Shown here: positions 1 through 9,116 of the stretch, piece by piece
How the letters are laid out: every line of letters begins with the position of its first letter
Numbering within the stretch: position 1 is the stretch's first letter
Assembly (NCBI GenBank): GCA_964448935.1
Contig: CAYVBE010000019.1
Coordinates: 1 to 35,087, forward strand
DNA from: CAYVBE01 sp964448935
GTDB taxonomy: Bacteria > Planctomycetota > Brocadiia > SM23-32
DNA length: 35,087 nucleotides
Direction: 5' to 3'
Program-made: the position numbers and the translations under genes
The notes under the pieces: model-generated
The model's input: only the letters and a program-made list of their open reading frames with translations
Databases searched by the model: none
Told to the model about the DNA's origin: nothing

Positions 1-1818
1 ACAACTGGAACAACCGGCAGGATCAGTTTAACCTGCAGTACAGCCAGTACATCGTCCGGACGGACTGGATAGACGGGATTCTGCAGTGTGCGGTGAACCA
101 CCACCTGCCGCCGGACCCTGATGATTTTGAGAACAACGACCAGTGCCGCCATTCCTTCATGGCGATGACGGGCGCGGACGTCGTGGCGTGCGACGGGGAC
201 CGGGAGGCATTCATCGGACCCTACCGGACCTATGCCAACCCGATCGTGGTGGAACAGGGCCGCTGCACGGGCGCGCTGTCGGACGGCGACAACGCGGCCG
301 GCGTGCTGCAGGCGGACCTGGACCTGGAGCCCGGCGAAAGCCGGACGCTGATCGTCCTGCTGGGACCCGGGCGGGCGGACGAGGTGGGGCGCGCCGTGGT
401 GGAGGAGTTCGGCTCTCCGGAGCGCGCCGAACAGGAGCTTGCGAAGCTCAAGGACCACTGGCACGGCAGGCTGGGCCGGCTGGCCGTCTCCACACCGGAT
501 GACGATTTCGACTCGATGATTAACGTCTGGGGCGCCTACAACTCGCTGGTCACCTACGCCTGGTCCCGCGAGGCCAGCCTGGTGTACAGCGGGGGGCGGT
601 GCCTGGGTTATCGCGACACGGTGCAGGACCTGGTGGCCGCCGCGACCCTCATGGGCGAGGGGATGCGCGACCCCGCAGAGCTACCGCAGCGACGACTGCA
701 TGTGGCTGTTCAACGCGGTTCCCGCCTACGTCAAAGAGACCGGCGACATGGGCTTCTACCACAAGGTTCTGCCCTACGCCGACGAGGGCGAGGACACCGT
801 GCTGGGGCACCTGCGGCGCGCTATCGAGTTCAACCTGGAGCGGCGCGGTGCGCACGGGCTGCCCTGCGGGCTCGATGCGGACTGGAACGACTGCCTCTGC
901 CTCGGCTACCGGGGCGAGACGGTCTTCGTGGCCATGCAGTTACGCCTTGCGCTGGCCACATACGCTGACGTTTGCGACCGGCTGGCGCGGGAAGAGGAAG
1001 CCGCCTGGGCGCGGGAGCAGCTCGAAGAGCTGGACGCGAACCTGCAGCAGCACACCTGGGACGGGAACTGGTTCGTGCGGGCTTTCCGGGAAGACGGCTC
1101 GGTGATCGGCAGCCGGGAGAACGAGGAGGGCGCGATCTTCCTCAACCCCCAGAGCTGGGCCGTCATCAGCGGCGCGGCCGACGACGAGCAGGCGCGCAGC
1201 GCGATGGACTCCGTGCACGATCACCTGGCCACGGAATACGGCATCGCCATCTGCGAACCGCCCTTCGAGGAGACCGACTACCACGTCGTGCGCGCGGTGC
1301 TGTTCAACTCCGGCATGAAGGAGAACGCCGGCATCTTCCAGCACCCGCAGGGCTGGGCCGTCATGGCCGAGTGCATGTTGGGCCGCGGGGACCGGGCCTA
1401 CGATTACTTCCGTGCCTACATGCCGTCGGCCTATAACGATCGCGCCGACCTGCGCGAGGTCGAGCCCTACGTCTACGCACAGTCAACGCACGGCAAGTAC
1501 AGCCGCAGGTTCGGCAAGTCGCGGTGCCCGTGGCTCAGCGGCACGGCCACCTGGTCCTACCACGCCCCGACACAATACATCCTGGGCATCCGCCCGGACT
1601 ACGACGGCCTGCGGATTGACCCCTGCCTGCCGTCCGAGTGGGAGGACATCCGCGTCACACGCCTCTTCAGGGGCAAGCGTTTCGAAATCACGATCCACAA
1701 CGGTCCCAAGGGCCACGGTGTGAAGTCCTTGCGCCTCAATGGAGAACCGATGGAGGGAAACCTGCTGCCCATCGAAGAGTGCGCGGACAAGAACACGGTG
1801 GAGGTGGAGCTCGAATAG
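1..1818 (+). pseudogene. GH94-type glycoside phosphorylase (cellobiose/chitobiose phosphorylase-like), 5'-partial and frameshifted
   Basis: This is the C-terminal two thirds of a GH94-like enzyme, a cytoplasmic family that phosphorolyses beta-linked disaccharides to a sugar-1-phosphate. The gene enters from the left edge in the frame of base 3 without a stop. It runs through a beta-sandwich part, a linker and the start of the (alpha/alpha)6 barrel, with GYRDTVQD near base 606. At about 660-690 the reading moves to the frame of base 700, which continues YRSDDCMWLFNAVPAYVKETGD-like barrel sequence to the TAG at 1816-1818. The family normally has roughly 30 more residues between the GYRD and SDD motifs, so there is both a frame change and a missing block. 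The catalytic region DADWNDCL, holding the family's acid Asp, is intact in the second frame. A real pseudogene and an assembly or sequencing error are both possible. Family call is firm; substrate is unknown. Confidence 0.85.
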
Positions 1819-1840
1819 GGTGCAGGGCGCCGTTCAGTCG

Positions 1841-2125
1841 CTACGAGACATAGACGGCCTCCTCCAGCACGTGGGGACGCAAGCGGGGCTTCAATGATGC
1901 GGGCGTTCCCAGATCCACCTTCCGGCCGAGCAAGTCCTCAAGGTAGTCCTTCAGGTCAATGAACTCGAACAGCCCTACCGGTTGATCGAACTCGACCAGG
2001 ATGTCGGCGTCGCTGGACTCGTGAGTGTCGCCCCGAGCGCACGAGCCGAATACAGCGATCCGCTTGACGTGGAACCGCCGCTCCAGCTCCTCCCTATGCT
2101 CCCTGAGAATGGCAATCACGTCCAT
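1841..2125 (-). CDS. MntA-like minimal nucleotidyltransferase (MNT-domain antitoxin type), orphan
   Basis: A 94-residue protein that is almost entirely a minimal nucleotidyltransferase domain. The family motif is complete: G27-S28 followed by ARG, then S38-D39-A-D41, and a third carboxylate at D71 in KVDLG. Proteins of this size and motif usually pair with a HEPN RNase; the MNT partner neutralises the toxin, in known cases by AMPylating it. Here no HEPN gene is present: upstream there are 89 bases and then the reductase, and downstream the converging GH94 gene ends 22 bases away. A GGGGA stretch about 8 bases before the ATG can serve as ribosome binding site. All catalytic residues are kept, so the enzyme may be active, perhaps with a partner elsewhere. 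Family is clear; role as antitoxin is inference. Confidence 0.85.
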   Translation of the reverse strand: MDVIAILREHREELERRFHVKRIAVFGSCARGDTHESSDADILVEFDQPVGLFEFIDLKDYLEDLLGRKVDLGTPASLKPRLRPHVLEEAVYVS

Positions 2126-2214
2126 CGTCGGATTCCCCGTGAAGCTCTCACCCCTTCCCGGACACCGATGATAGCGTATCGCGGCCCGCCGCCAAACTCA
2201 AGTAGCAGCGGCAC

Positions 2215-3156
2215 TCACCACCGGTGTTTGTGGGGGCGGCCGAATTCTCGGCCGAGCCAGCGTTGCCGGGAGGTCCATCCGGGCGGGGCGACCTCGTCCA
2301 GGGCCTCGCGGTCTTCGTCCGTGATCTCCACGTCCAGCGCGCCCAGGTTGTCCTCCAGTTGCTCCAGCGTGCGCGGGCCCGCGATGGGGCAGGTGACGCC
2401 GGGCTGCGCCAGGCACCATGCCAGCGCGAACTGGCTGGCCGTGCAGCCCCGCGCGCGGGCGAGCTCCCGCACTTTCTCGATCACGCGCCATTCCTGCTCG
2501 GAAAGCTCCACGTGGTCCGGCAGGTTGTCGCGCGTGTAGCGGTCCGTCAGCACACCACCGCCCAGCGGTGACCAGAGCATCAGCCCCACCCCGTAGGTGA
2601 TGCACATGGGCACGACCTCCATCTCGATGCCGCGCGCCAGGAGGGAATAAACGGACTGCTCGCTGACAAAGCGGTTGAGGCCCAGTTCCTTCGCGGCCCA
2701 GAGGCCCTCCAGTATCTGCCACGCCTTGAAGCCGCTGGTGCCGATGTGGCGCACCTTGCCGGCGCGGATCAGGTCGTCCAGCGCGCGCAGGGGCTCGTCA
2801 ATGGGGATATCGGGGTTTGGTCGGTGCAGTTGCAGCAGGTCAATCACGTCCGTCCGCAGCCGGCGCAGGGACTCCTCGCACTGCCGGACGATGGTGTGCC
2901 GATTGTTGGCCATCGGCTGGATTTTCGTGGCGATATAAACCGCGTCGCGCTGCCCGCTGCGCTCCAGGGCCTTCCCGATGATAGCCTCGCTGTTGCCGTA
3001 GACGTAGGCGGTGTCTATGAAGTTGATGCCGGCGTTAATGGCGCGCTCCAGGATGGCGCGGCATTCGTCCTCCGGGGTGGCCTTGCCGAACTTGACCGTC
3101 CCCAGGCAGAGCGCGCTGACCTCCAGGCCCGTGCGCCCCAGGCTGCGGTATTCCAT
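2215..3156 (-). CDS. Aldo/keto reductase
   Basis: A 313-residue cytoplasmic NAD(P)H-dependent oxidoreductase of the aldo/keto reductase TIM-barrel superfamily. The catalytic tetrad is visible: D48 in NFIDTA, Y53 in YVYG, K78 in ATK and H111 in LLQLHRP. The cofactor-side segment around IAGPRTLEQLEDN near the C-terminus is also typical. I chose the ATG at 3154-3156 because AAAGGA lies about 8 bases upstream and the conserved start MEYRSLGRTG follows; the open frame extends further upstream, but that part is unlike the family. It follows the beta-helix gene A by only 16 bases, so it is probably co-transcribed. It could reduce or oxidise a sugar or aldehyde released from the polysaccharide; the substrate cannot be read from sequence. 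No signal peptide is seen, unlike most other products of the locus. Confidence 0.93.
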   Translation of the reverse strand: MEYRSLGRTGLEVSALCLGTVKFGKATPEDECRAILERAINAGINFIDTAYVYGNSEAIIGKALERSGQRDAVYIATKIQPMANNRHTIVRQCEESLRRLRTDVIDLLQLHRPNPDIPIDEPLRALDDLIRAGKVRHIGTSGFKAWQILEGLWAAKELGLNRFVSEQSVYSLLARGIEMEVVPMCITYGVGLMLWSPLGGGVLTDRYTRDNLPDHVELSEQEWRVIEKVRELARARGCTASQFALAWCLAQPGVTCPIAGPRTLEQLEDNLGALDVEITDEDREALDEVAPPGWTSRQRWLGREFGRPHKHRW

Positions 3157-3172
3157 GATCGGTTCCTTTCTG

Positions 3173-5950
3173 TCAGGGCGATGGGTTGCGGGCGGTTCCG
3201 GAGCGGATACCCGTCGTGATGCCCAGGACGGCGGGCGAGCCCCAGTCGTGCTCCTCATCGTTGGCGCTGACGACATCCAGCGTCTCAATCATCTTCTCCG
3301 GGTGGGGGTTCTTCCAGGCCATCCGGTAGATGCGCAGGGACTCGTGCCCTCGGTGTCCCCAGCGGTGCCAGACCTGGTGGTCCCAGGCCACCTCCGCCTC
3401 CGCAAGCTCCTCCAACATGCGGCCATCCGGCCGTTTGCGCAGCCACTGGTCTATGTGCAGGCGGTATCTGACTGGTATCTCGGCGGTGGTGCCATCGCCG
3501 TAGTGAACGACGTAGCGCATCACAGTCGGCGCCGTCTCCGGTCCCTCGTTGTTCCTTTCCCACTGCCGTGCCGCCGGTCCCCGGTTGTAGGTGTGCAGGA
3601 AGAACAGCGCGTCGGCTCTGCGCCGGACGGGAATGCCCCTTACTTCCGATACCTGGGCCTGCGAGCCGAAGCCCTTCAAGGTGATCAGCGTGGGGCGAGA
3701 CGTATCGGCGTGGTCGGGCAGGAACCACCGGACCCCGCTGAGCCCGGTCTCGCCCACCGGCAGGGGCAGGAAGTCGTAGTTGTAATGCAGCCCGAAGTTG
3801 AACAGGGCGCCCTGCCAGCCCAGCCGGTGCGCGTGCGTGTTGAGCAGCCGGACCGGTATGTCAATGGGCCGCTGCCGGCCGGCGGTTGCCAGCGCCGGGT
3901 CGCCGAAGTCCTCCTCCACCCGCGTGAGCCCCCGCCAGTAGAGGACACCGGAGTCCTCGTGCATGGCACCCGGATTGTCGCCGTCCGTCGCGGCATTTCG
4001 GGCAGGCGAAGCGGGCCCCAGCCGGAAATCTCCGCCTTCCGGATTGACGTATTGTGGCGGCTTCAGGATGGCGCTCTCGCCGGCGACGCCGCGGCGTTTG
4101 TCCCGCTGCCCGGGCAGTTTCTCGACCATGGGATGGGACAGATTGTTGACAATATGCACCCCTCCGGCTTCCATGGCGTCGGGGTCCAGCGCGATCTGGG
4201 CGCCCATGTTGTCGGTCGCGATGTTGTCGCGCACGGTTACGTCTTCCAGCGCGCCGCCGCCCAGGCTTATGCCGGCCGCCCACCAGCCCCATTGGGCGGA
4301 GGGGTAGCCGGCCCGGTGGACGGTGTTGTGCTCCACGACGACCTCCCGCTTGGGGCTTTCGTGCCTGGCGTAGCGGCTGCTGACGGAGATGCCGCTGACC
4401 AGGATGTCCCACAACAGGTTATGGTGGACGTGGATGTTGCTCAGCGTGCCGCCGGCCTGCTCGCTGCTGACGGAAATGCCCCCCAGGTTGTGGAGCGTGT
4501 TCTCGGATATCTCCATGTTTTCCATGTCCTGGCCCCAGCCGTCCAGGTAGATTCCGGTGGCCGTGCCGTCGTGCAGGTAGTTGTGGTGGATGCGCCCGTT
4601 AGAGTTGGCGTTCTTGCAGTCTATGGCCTCCTTGCCGCAGCCGTATATCTCGTTGAAGCCGATCTCGAAGCCGTCCGTCCACGCAATCGTGATGCCCTCG
4701 TGGCCCGTGGTGGGGCGGGGCACCATGTCGTTGTCCCCGTCGCGGTGCATCGTCTTGTCATGCACGCGGGCCAGCGTGTTGCCGTAGATGCGGATGTCGT
4801 GTGACCACTCCAGCTCGCGTCCGCGCCACCAGTGGGCGTAGGTGCGGAGGCCGCACTCAGCGGTCTTGTAGAAGGTGTTGTGGAGCACCTCGACGTGATC
4901 GCACTCGAAGATATTCAGCCCCTGCCTGCGCGAGCGCTGGATGGTCAGGTTGTGCAGGCGCACGTGGTGGGCGTTTTTGAGCTGGAAGAAGCCCCAGTCG
5001 CTCCAACTGGGCGGCCCGCTGTAGTCCGCTTCCTGAAGGTGATGGTAATCGTCAAAGACGGCCGTCTCGCCCGGGTAGCCGGAATAGGTGATCCAGGCGT
5101 CCTCCTCGCCCGAGTTGGCAATCAGTACCTGGTTGGTGGGGCCGTAGTAGCCGCCCCGCACATACACCGTGTCCCCCGGCTGCAGTGTCTCGGCAGCCTT
5201 GTGGAGCGTGCGCCAGGGCTTATCGAAGCTGCCGGGGTTGGAATCCAGTCCGTCCCTGGAAACGTAGAAGCGTCGGCCCGTACCCGTCTCCGCTGTGATG
5301 GCCAGCACGGCCGGCGCACCGTAGTCCCGGTAGTTGTCGTTGTTGGTTACGATGTCAACGGACGTGACCTTCTGCTCGGGCCGGGGGTTGGGCCAGCGCA
5401 TGGCGTAAACCGCCAGCCGTGCGCCGTAGGGAAACTCGACCCTCTTCGTCCAGGCCGGTTCGGCCCAGCCCATGGCCGGCAGCGGACCGGTGCGCAGCAG
5501 CCCGGCGATGCCTTCGTTCCAGCGGACCTTGACCGGCACGCTCTCCCCATCCTCGTAATGGACGATGTAGCGGAACAGCAGGGGCGGCTCGGGCGGCTTG
5601 CTCAGCTTGCGCTTCTCGGTCGCCAGCTTCACCTTCCATTGCTCCACGGCCGGGCCGGGATAGAAGGTGTGCAGGAAATGGAGCGTGTCCGCTTTCCTCC
5701 CCACCGGGATGCCCTCGATCTCCCGGTCCTCAACCCGGGACCCGGCGCCGCTCAGCATAGCGGCACGTCCGTCCGGAATTTGCCATTCCACGTCCGCCAA
5801 TATCTTTCGGCCGGAGGGGAATCCCCTCAGGTCCCGCGGCAGACGGGTGTTCAGGGAACGGTCAGGGATTTCCACCGGATCGAACGTGGCCTCGGCGGCA
5901 GTCAGCAAGAACGAACCAAGCAGACAAACCACGATGGCCTTAGAGTGCAT
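3173..5950 (-). CDS. Secreted beta-helix protein with duplicated flanking beta-sandwich domain (paralogue A)
   Basis: A 925-residue exported protein. Residues 1-20 form a signal peptide. Residues about 50-220 are a beta-sandwich with GIPVGRKADTLHFLHT, YIVHYEDG, YAMRWPNPRP and GAPAVLAIT. Residues about 226-295 are a DUF1565-type entry segment (FYVSRDGLDSNPGS, PGDTVYVRGG), followed by a right-handed parallel beta-helix to about 640. A second copy of the sandwich lies at about 738-915. The helix contains K440-E441, D444 and K446 in one rung region, then GIYLD with D470 and E497 exactly 27 residues later; these are candidate active-site residues. Such helices occur in polysaccharide lyases and in glycosidases such as GH28 and GH120. 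AGGAGG lies 7 bases before the ATG. It sits between the propeller fusion and the reductase. Enzymatic activity and substrate are inferred only. Confidence 0.85.
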   Translation of the reverse strand: MHSKAIVVCLLGSFLLTAAEATFDPVEIPDRSLNTRLPRDLRGFPSGRKILADVEWQIPDGRAAMLSGAGSRVEDREIEGIPVGRKADTLHFLHTFYPGPAVEQWKVKLATEKRKLSKPPEPPLLFRYIVHYEDGESVPVKVRWNEGIAGLLRTGPLPAMGWAEPAWTKRVEFPYGARLAVYAMRWPNPRPEQKVTSVDIVTNNDNYRDYGAPAVLAITAETGTGRRFYVSRDGLDSNPGSFDKPWRTLHKAAETLQPGDTVYVRGGYYGPTNQVLIANSGEEDAWITYSGYPGETAVFDDYHHLQEADYSGPPSWSDWGFFQLKNAHHVRLHNLTIQRSRRQGLNIFECDHVEVLHNTFYKTAECGLRTYAHWWRGRELEWSHDIRIYGNTLARVHDKTMHRDGDNDMVPRPTTGHEGITIAWTDGFEIGFNEIYGCGKEAIDCKNANSNGRIHHNYLHDGTATGIYLDGWGQDMENMEISENTLHNLGGISVSSEQAGGTLSNIHVHHNLLWDILVSGISVSSRYARHESPKREVVVEHNTVHRAGYPSAQWGWWAAGISLGGGALEDVTVRDNIATDNMGAQIALDPDAMEAGGVHIVNNLSHPMVEKLPGQRDKRRGVAGESAILKPPQYVNPEGGDFRLGPASPARNAATDGDNPGAMHEDSGVLYWRGLTRVEEDFGDPALATAGRQRPIDIPVRLLNTHAHRLGWQGALFNFGLHYNYDFLPLPVGETGLSGVRWFLPDHADTSRPTLITLKGFGSQAQVSEVRGIPVRRRADALFFLHTYNRGPAARQWERNNEGPETAPTVMRYVVHYGDGTTAEIPVRYRLHIDQWLRKRPDGRMLEELAEAEVAWDHQVWHRWGHRGHESLRIYRMAWKNPHPEKMIETLDVVSANDEEHDWGSPAVLGITTGIRSGTARNPSP

Positions 5951-6003
5951 TCAGATGCCTCCTGCGTTGCGATAGCGTCCAATAGTTTGTCCGGGGGGAT
6001 GAT

Positions 6004-8952
6004 TCAGTCCGCACCCATCCCCGATGCGCCATCTGCGGCGCCGGCAAGACATGAAAGGCGGCCGTCGCTGCCGGCCACGAAAAGTCTGCCATCCGCGATG
6101 GCCAGACCATCGAAGCGCGGCGGGGCCGGCAGCTTGATGCGGTTTTGCAGGGCGCCGTCGGCTGCCGAAAGCCTCCAGAGGAAAGCGCCGTCCTCCCCGG
6201 AACCGGCGACCAGCACGCTGTCCCGGGCCACGGCCAGGGAGTTGAGCCGGACCTCTTCCGGCGGGGGCATGGCGGTAAGCCAGCCCTTGCCGGCATCCAC
6301 CGGCATCCCGAAGACCTCCGAAGGAAGGGAGGCCCTTTCTGCCTGCGGGGCAACATCTTCATCGGGGTCGCCCGAGGACATTCGCAGGTCCTGGCGGACG
6401 CCGAAAACCATCTCTTCATTGAAGGCCAGCAGGTTGCCGCGCCACCCCTCGCGTTCATCGCGCCAGAAATGATCCTTCTCCCGTTTGCTGCCGTAGAACC
6501 ATTGTTTGCGCCAGTTGTCCGTCCCCCCCATTCCGGAGATGGCCGCGTTATCCCCCAGGAGGCCACCGGGGGCCCAGAGCGCCCTGCCCGTCCCGCGCGA
6601 CAGCAGCTCCCCGTCTGTAGGGGCAAATTGAAAGCGTGCGCCCATGTACACCGAGGATCCGTCCGTCAGGGGAACGTCGCACAGGTCGGAGCCATCCTTT
6701 CGGGAAAGCAGCCGACGCCACAGGAGGCGGCCGCTCCGGGCGTCGAGGGCGTAGAAGACGACCCCGCCGTCCACGTAAGTGTGCCTGCCCGCTCCGAAAT
6801 ACACGATTCCGTCGCGCACCAGCACGCTGCCGTGCAGGGGCCACGCCGACTCCACCTTACCGCGCACGACGATGAGTCGCCGCGCCGGTGCTGCCGAGAA
6901 CTGCCAGAGCCGCGTTCCGTCCGTGGCATCCAGACAGTAAATGCGTCCGTCGGCAGCGCCGAAGATCACGCGTCCCCGCCACACGGTGGGCGGCGAATCC
7001 ACCGGGGCGCCGACGGAGACCGTCCATACGGTCCTTCCGGAATCCGCGTTCACGGCGTGGAGCGTCTGCTCTGCCGGACACGAGACGAAGACCGTCCCGC
7101 CCGCAACGACGGGGCTGGAAAGTGCGCTGCGTCCGGCCTTCACGCTCCAGGATACTTCCAGGTCCGCCGGCAGCTCCACGGGGCTTGAGCCGCTGCGCAG
7201 GCCGTCGTGCCGTAGCGTGGGCCATTCGTTGCCGTCGGTTTGCGGATGCTGCGGCATTGGTGCGGCGGTCTTTTCTCCCGGGAGGACCGCCGGGCTGTCC
7301 TGAAACGCAAGCTCGGTATCGTCCGACGAAAACGCCATGTAGCCGCGCAGCATCGGGTAGCACAGGCACCGGCTGGGATAGGAATAGACAAGGCCGTTCG
7401 CAGGGACGAAGCCGCTTCCACAACCGCTCCGGGCTGCCAGGAACCTGAAGGCCGTGCCTTGCTGGAGGTCAAGGAAGTCCATCTTCCCCGTAAAAATGTG
7501 CCGGCCCGTGGCGTGGTCCGGGTAGCAGCGGTTCGACACTTCCGGGACGCTCGCCTGCTCCGCACCGGTGGCGGGATTGAGGCCGCGCCAGGCGTCGCGC
7601 GTCTTCACCCACAGAAGCCCGTCGAGGGGGAAGACGCTTGCGGTTCTGCCCCCGTGGCCTGCCGGGGTGTACTCGTACCGGAACACCCGCTCCCCCGTTT
7701 CGGCGGAGTAGATCAGATTGGCCGCGCTCTGGGGCTTGGCGTAGCGCGAGGCGCTCCCCAGGATCAGGCGGTCACCCACAACACTGATGATCGCGGTCCT
7801 CTGGGTGACGTGCCCCTCCGCCTGTTTTGGGCCCGCCACCATCGCGCGCCAGTTTTCATGTCCGGAGCGCAGTTCACAGCTCACCAGTTCGAGCGCGTCA
7901 TCGTCCGTCGGCTGCAGGAAGGAAACCGCCTTTTCCCCCACCACGAAGGAATCGGGACCCCGCCGGGACGCCTTCTCCCACAGCAGGGCGCCATCCGCTT
8001 TGAACGCCTGGATACGCCCGCCCCCGCTGTCCACCAGCACGCCGCTCCGATACGCCAGGACGCCCCAGTAGTCCGCCGGCTCATCCTTGAATTCCTGAAC
8101 TGTTTTTCCCGTGCGGGCATCCAGGGCAACCAATCCATCCTGCCCCGGAAAATGTACGTAAAGACGTTCTCCCCGGGCGACCATGCCCGTAGGGCGTGAA
8201 CGGCCGGCCACGGGCCGCTCCCACAGAAGCAAGCCGTTGTAGGCATCACGGCACAGCAGCCTGCTGCCGTCCGGATCGCCGGCATGGTCCTTCGGGGAGG
8301 TGACCCAGTAGAAGTTGCGGCCACGCGCGGAGACGAACCCCACCGGCGGATCGCGGAAGGTGCGGTAAAGGGGCCACCTGGACCCCGCCAGCCATCGAAG
8401 CCGAGCGGGCGGCCCCGCGAGGGCGTCCGCGGAGATGCAGCTTCTGCCCGCGTCGTGCTCGAAGTGCGTCCATTCGTCCGTGCCCTCGACCCGCGGCTTT
8501 ACCCTTGCCGTCCACTCGTCGCCCTGCCGGACGCAAAGGACGCCGCCCGGTGCCAAGACGCGCATCATTTCCTCATCCGAGCAGATATCCGCATCCTCGG
8601 TGACGATCAGATTGACCAGGTTGTCCGCGTAAGGCAACTCGGGATAGCCGGACCAGTGCTGCACCGAGACAGTGCCGTTGAGCCCGGCGGACCTGACGTA
8701 ACCGTGCGCGCGTTCGACCTGCGCCTCATCACGCTCCAGGCCGTGCACCACATAACGCTTGCCGGTGCGCAGGGCAGCCGTAAGTCGGCCGTCTCCACAA
8801 CCCAGATGGACGATCAGCCCGCCGGACAGGTCGGCAGTTTCCAGGATGCGGGCAGCGGCCCGGCGCGGGGGGATGCCGGGGACTCCGCCGGCCACCCCGG
8901 ACCACGTTAGAGACAACACCAAGACCATGCACACAGGAACTCTGCTCTTCAT
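6004..8952 (-). CDS. Exported methyltransferase-like/PQQ-type beta-propeller fusion (copy 1)
   Basis: A 982-residue exported protein. Residues 1-22 are a signal peptide. Residues about 44-142 form a class I SAM-methyltransferase fold with motif I VHLGCGDG (G51, G53, G55), an acidic residue at the end of the second strand (E73) and MRVLAPGGVLCV. Then comes DEWTHFEHDAG and a first set of PQQ-like WD-type blades, a cysteine-containing stretch (RCYPDHAT, PANGLVY, C529-x-C531) and a second propeller set from about residue 575 to the end. The ATG at 8950-8952 is chosen because GGAGGT lies about 10 bases upstream and a signal peptide follows; the frame is open for 20 more codons without family features. 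PQQ-type propellers bind ligands or serve as scaffolds. Methyl transfer outside the cytoplasm would be unusual because SAM is not expected there. The function is unknown. Confidence 0.83.
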   Translation of the reverse strand: MKSRVPVCMVLVLSLTWSGVAGGVPGIPPRRAAARILETADLSGGLIVHLGCGDGRLTAALRTGKRYVVHGLERDEAQVERAHGYVRSAGLNGTVSVQHWSGYPELPYADNLVNLIVTEDADICSDEEMMRVLAPGGVLCVRQGDEWTARVKPRVEGTDEWTHFEHDAGRSCISADALAGPPARLRWLAGSRWPLYRTFRDPPVGFVSARGRNFYWVTSPKDHAGDPDGSRLLCRDAYNGLLLWERPVAGRSRPTGMVARGERLYVHFPGQDGLVALDARTGKTVQEFKDEPADYWGVLAYRSGVLVDSGGGRIQAFKADGALLWEKASRRGPDSFVVGEKAVSFLQPTDDDALELVSCELRSGHENWRAMVAGPKQAEGHVTQRTAIISVVGDRLILGSASRYAKPQSAANLIYSAETGERVFRYEYTPAGHGGRTASVFPLDGLLWVKTRDAWRGLNPATGAEQASVPEVSNRCYPDHATGRHIFTGKMDFLDLQQGTAFRFLAARSGCGSGFVPANGLVYSYPSRCLCYPMLRGYMAFSSDDTELAFQDSPAVLPGEKTAAPMPQHPQTDGNEWPTLRHDGLRSGSSPVELPADLEVSWSVKAGRSALSSPVVAGGTVFVSCPAEQTLHAVNADSGRTVWTVSVGAPVDSPPTVWRGRVIFGAADGRIYCLDATDGTRLWQFSAAPARRLIVVRGKVESAWPLHGSVLVRDGIVYFGAGRHTYVDGGVVFYALDARSGRLLWRRLLSRKDGSDLCDVPLTDGSSVYMGARFQFAPTDGELLSRGTGRALWAPGGLLGDNAAISGMGGTDNWRKQWFYGSKREKDHFWRDEREGWRGNLLAFNEEMVFGVRQDLRMSSGDPDEDVAPQAERASLPSEVFGMPVDAGKGWLTAMPPPEEVRLNSLAVARDSVLVAGSGEDGAFLWRLSAADGALQNRIKLPAPPRFDGLAIADGRLFVAGSDGRLSCLAGAADGASGMGAD

Positions 8953-9075
8953 CAACCGGTAACCTCCACCCAGGGGGACATCCTTCCACTCAAGGCTGCG
9001 CGCACAGGGCATTCTACACCTTCATGGTATCGCAACGGCGGCGGGTCCGAAACGGGAAACCCCCTCGGTGGCAGG

Positions 9076-9091
9076 CCGCCGGTCCCGGCGG
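9076..9091 (-). terminator. GC hairpin between beta-helix B and propeller fusion, possible terminator
   Basis: Read on the minus strand, CCGCCG, a four-base loop and CGGCGG form a perfect 6-base-pair hairpin, 25 bases after the stop of the beta-helix gene B. No U-run follows, so it is not a canonical intrinsic terminator. It lies in a 164-base gap (8953-9116), the largest in the left half of the window, so it may still mark the end of one transcript. A promoter for the next gene in the same gap is plausible, but I see no convincing -35/-10 pair. Confidence 0.25.
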
Positions 9092-9116
9092 TTGCCCGGT
9101 TCCTCTGACGGGGTGC

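Noticed and set aside
3157..3288. N-terminal extension of the aldo/keto reductase overlapping beta-helix gene A
   Set aside because: The extension is unlike any reductase, and the conserved MEYRSLGRTG start has its own ribosome binding site.
3011..4804. A plus-strand open frame of about 597 codons spanning the AKR start and beta-helix gene A
   Set aside because: It crosses two supported minus-strand genes and has no recognisable protein motif.
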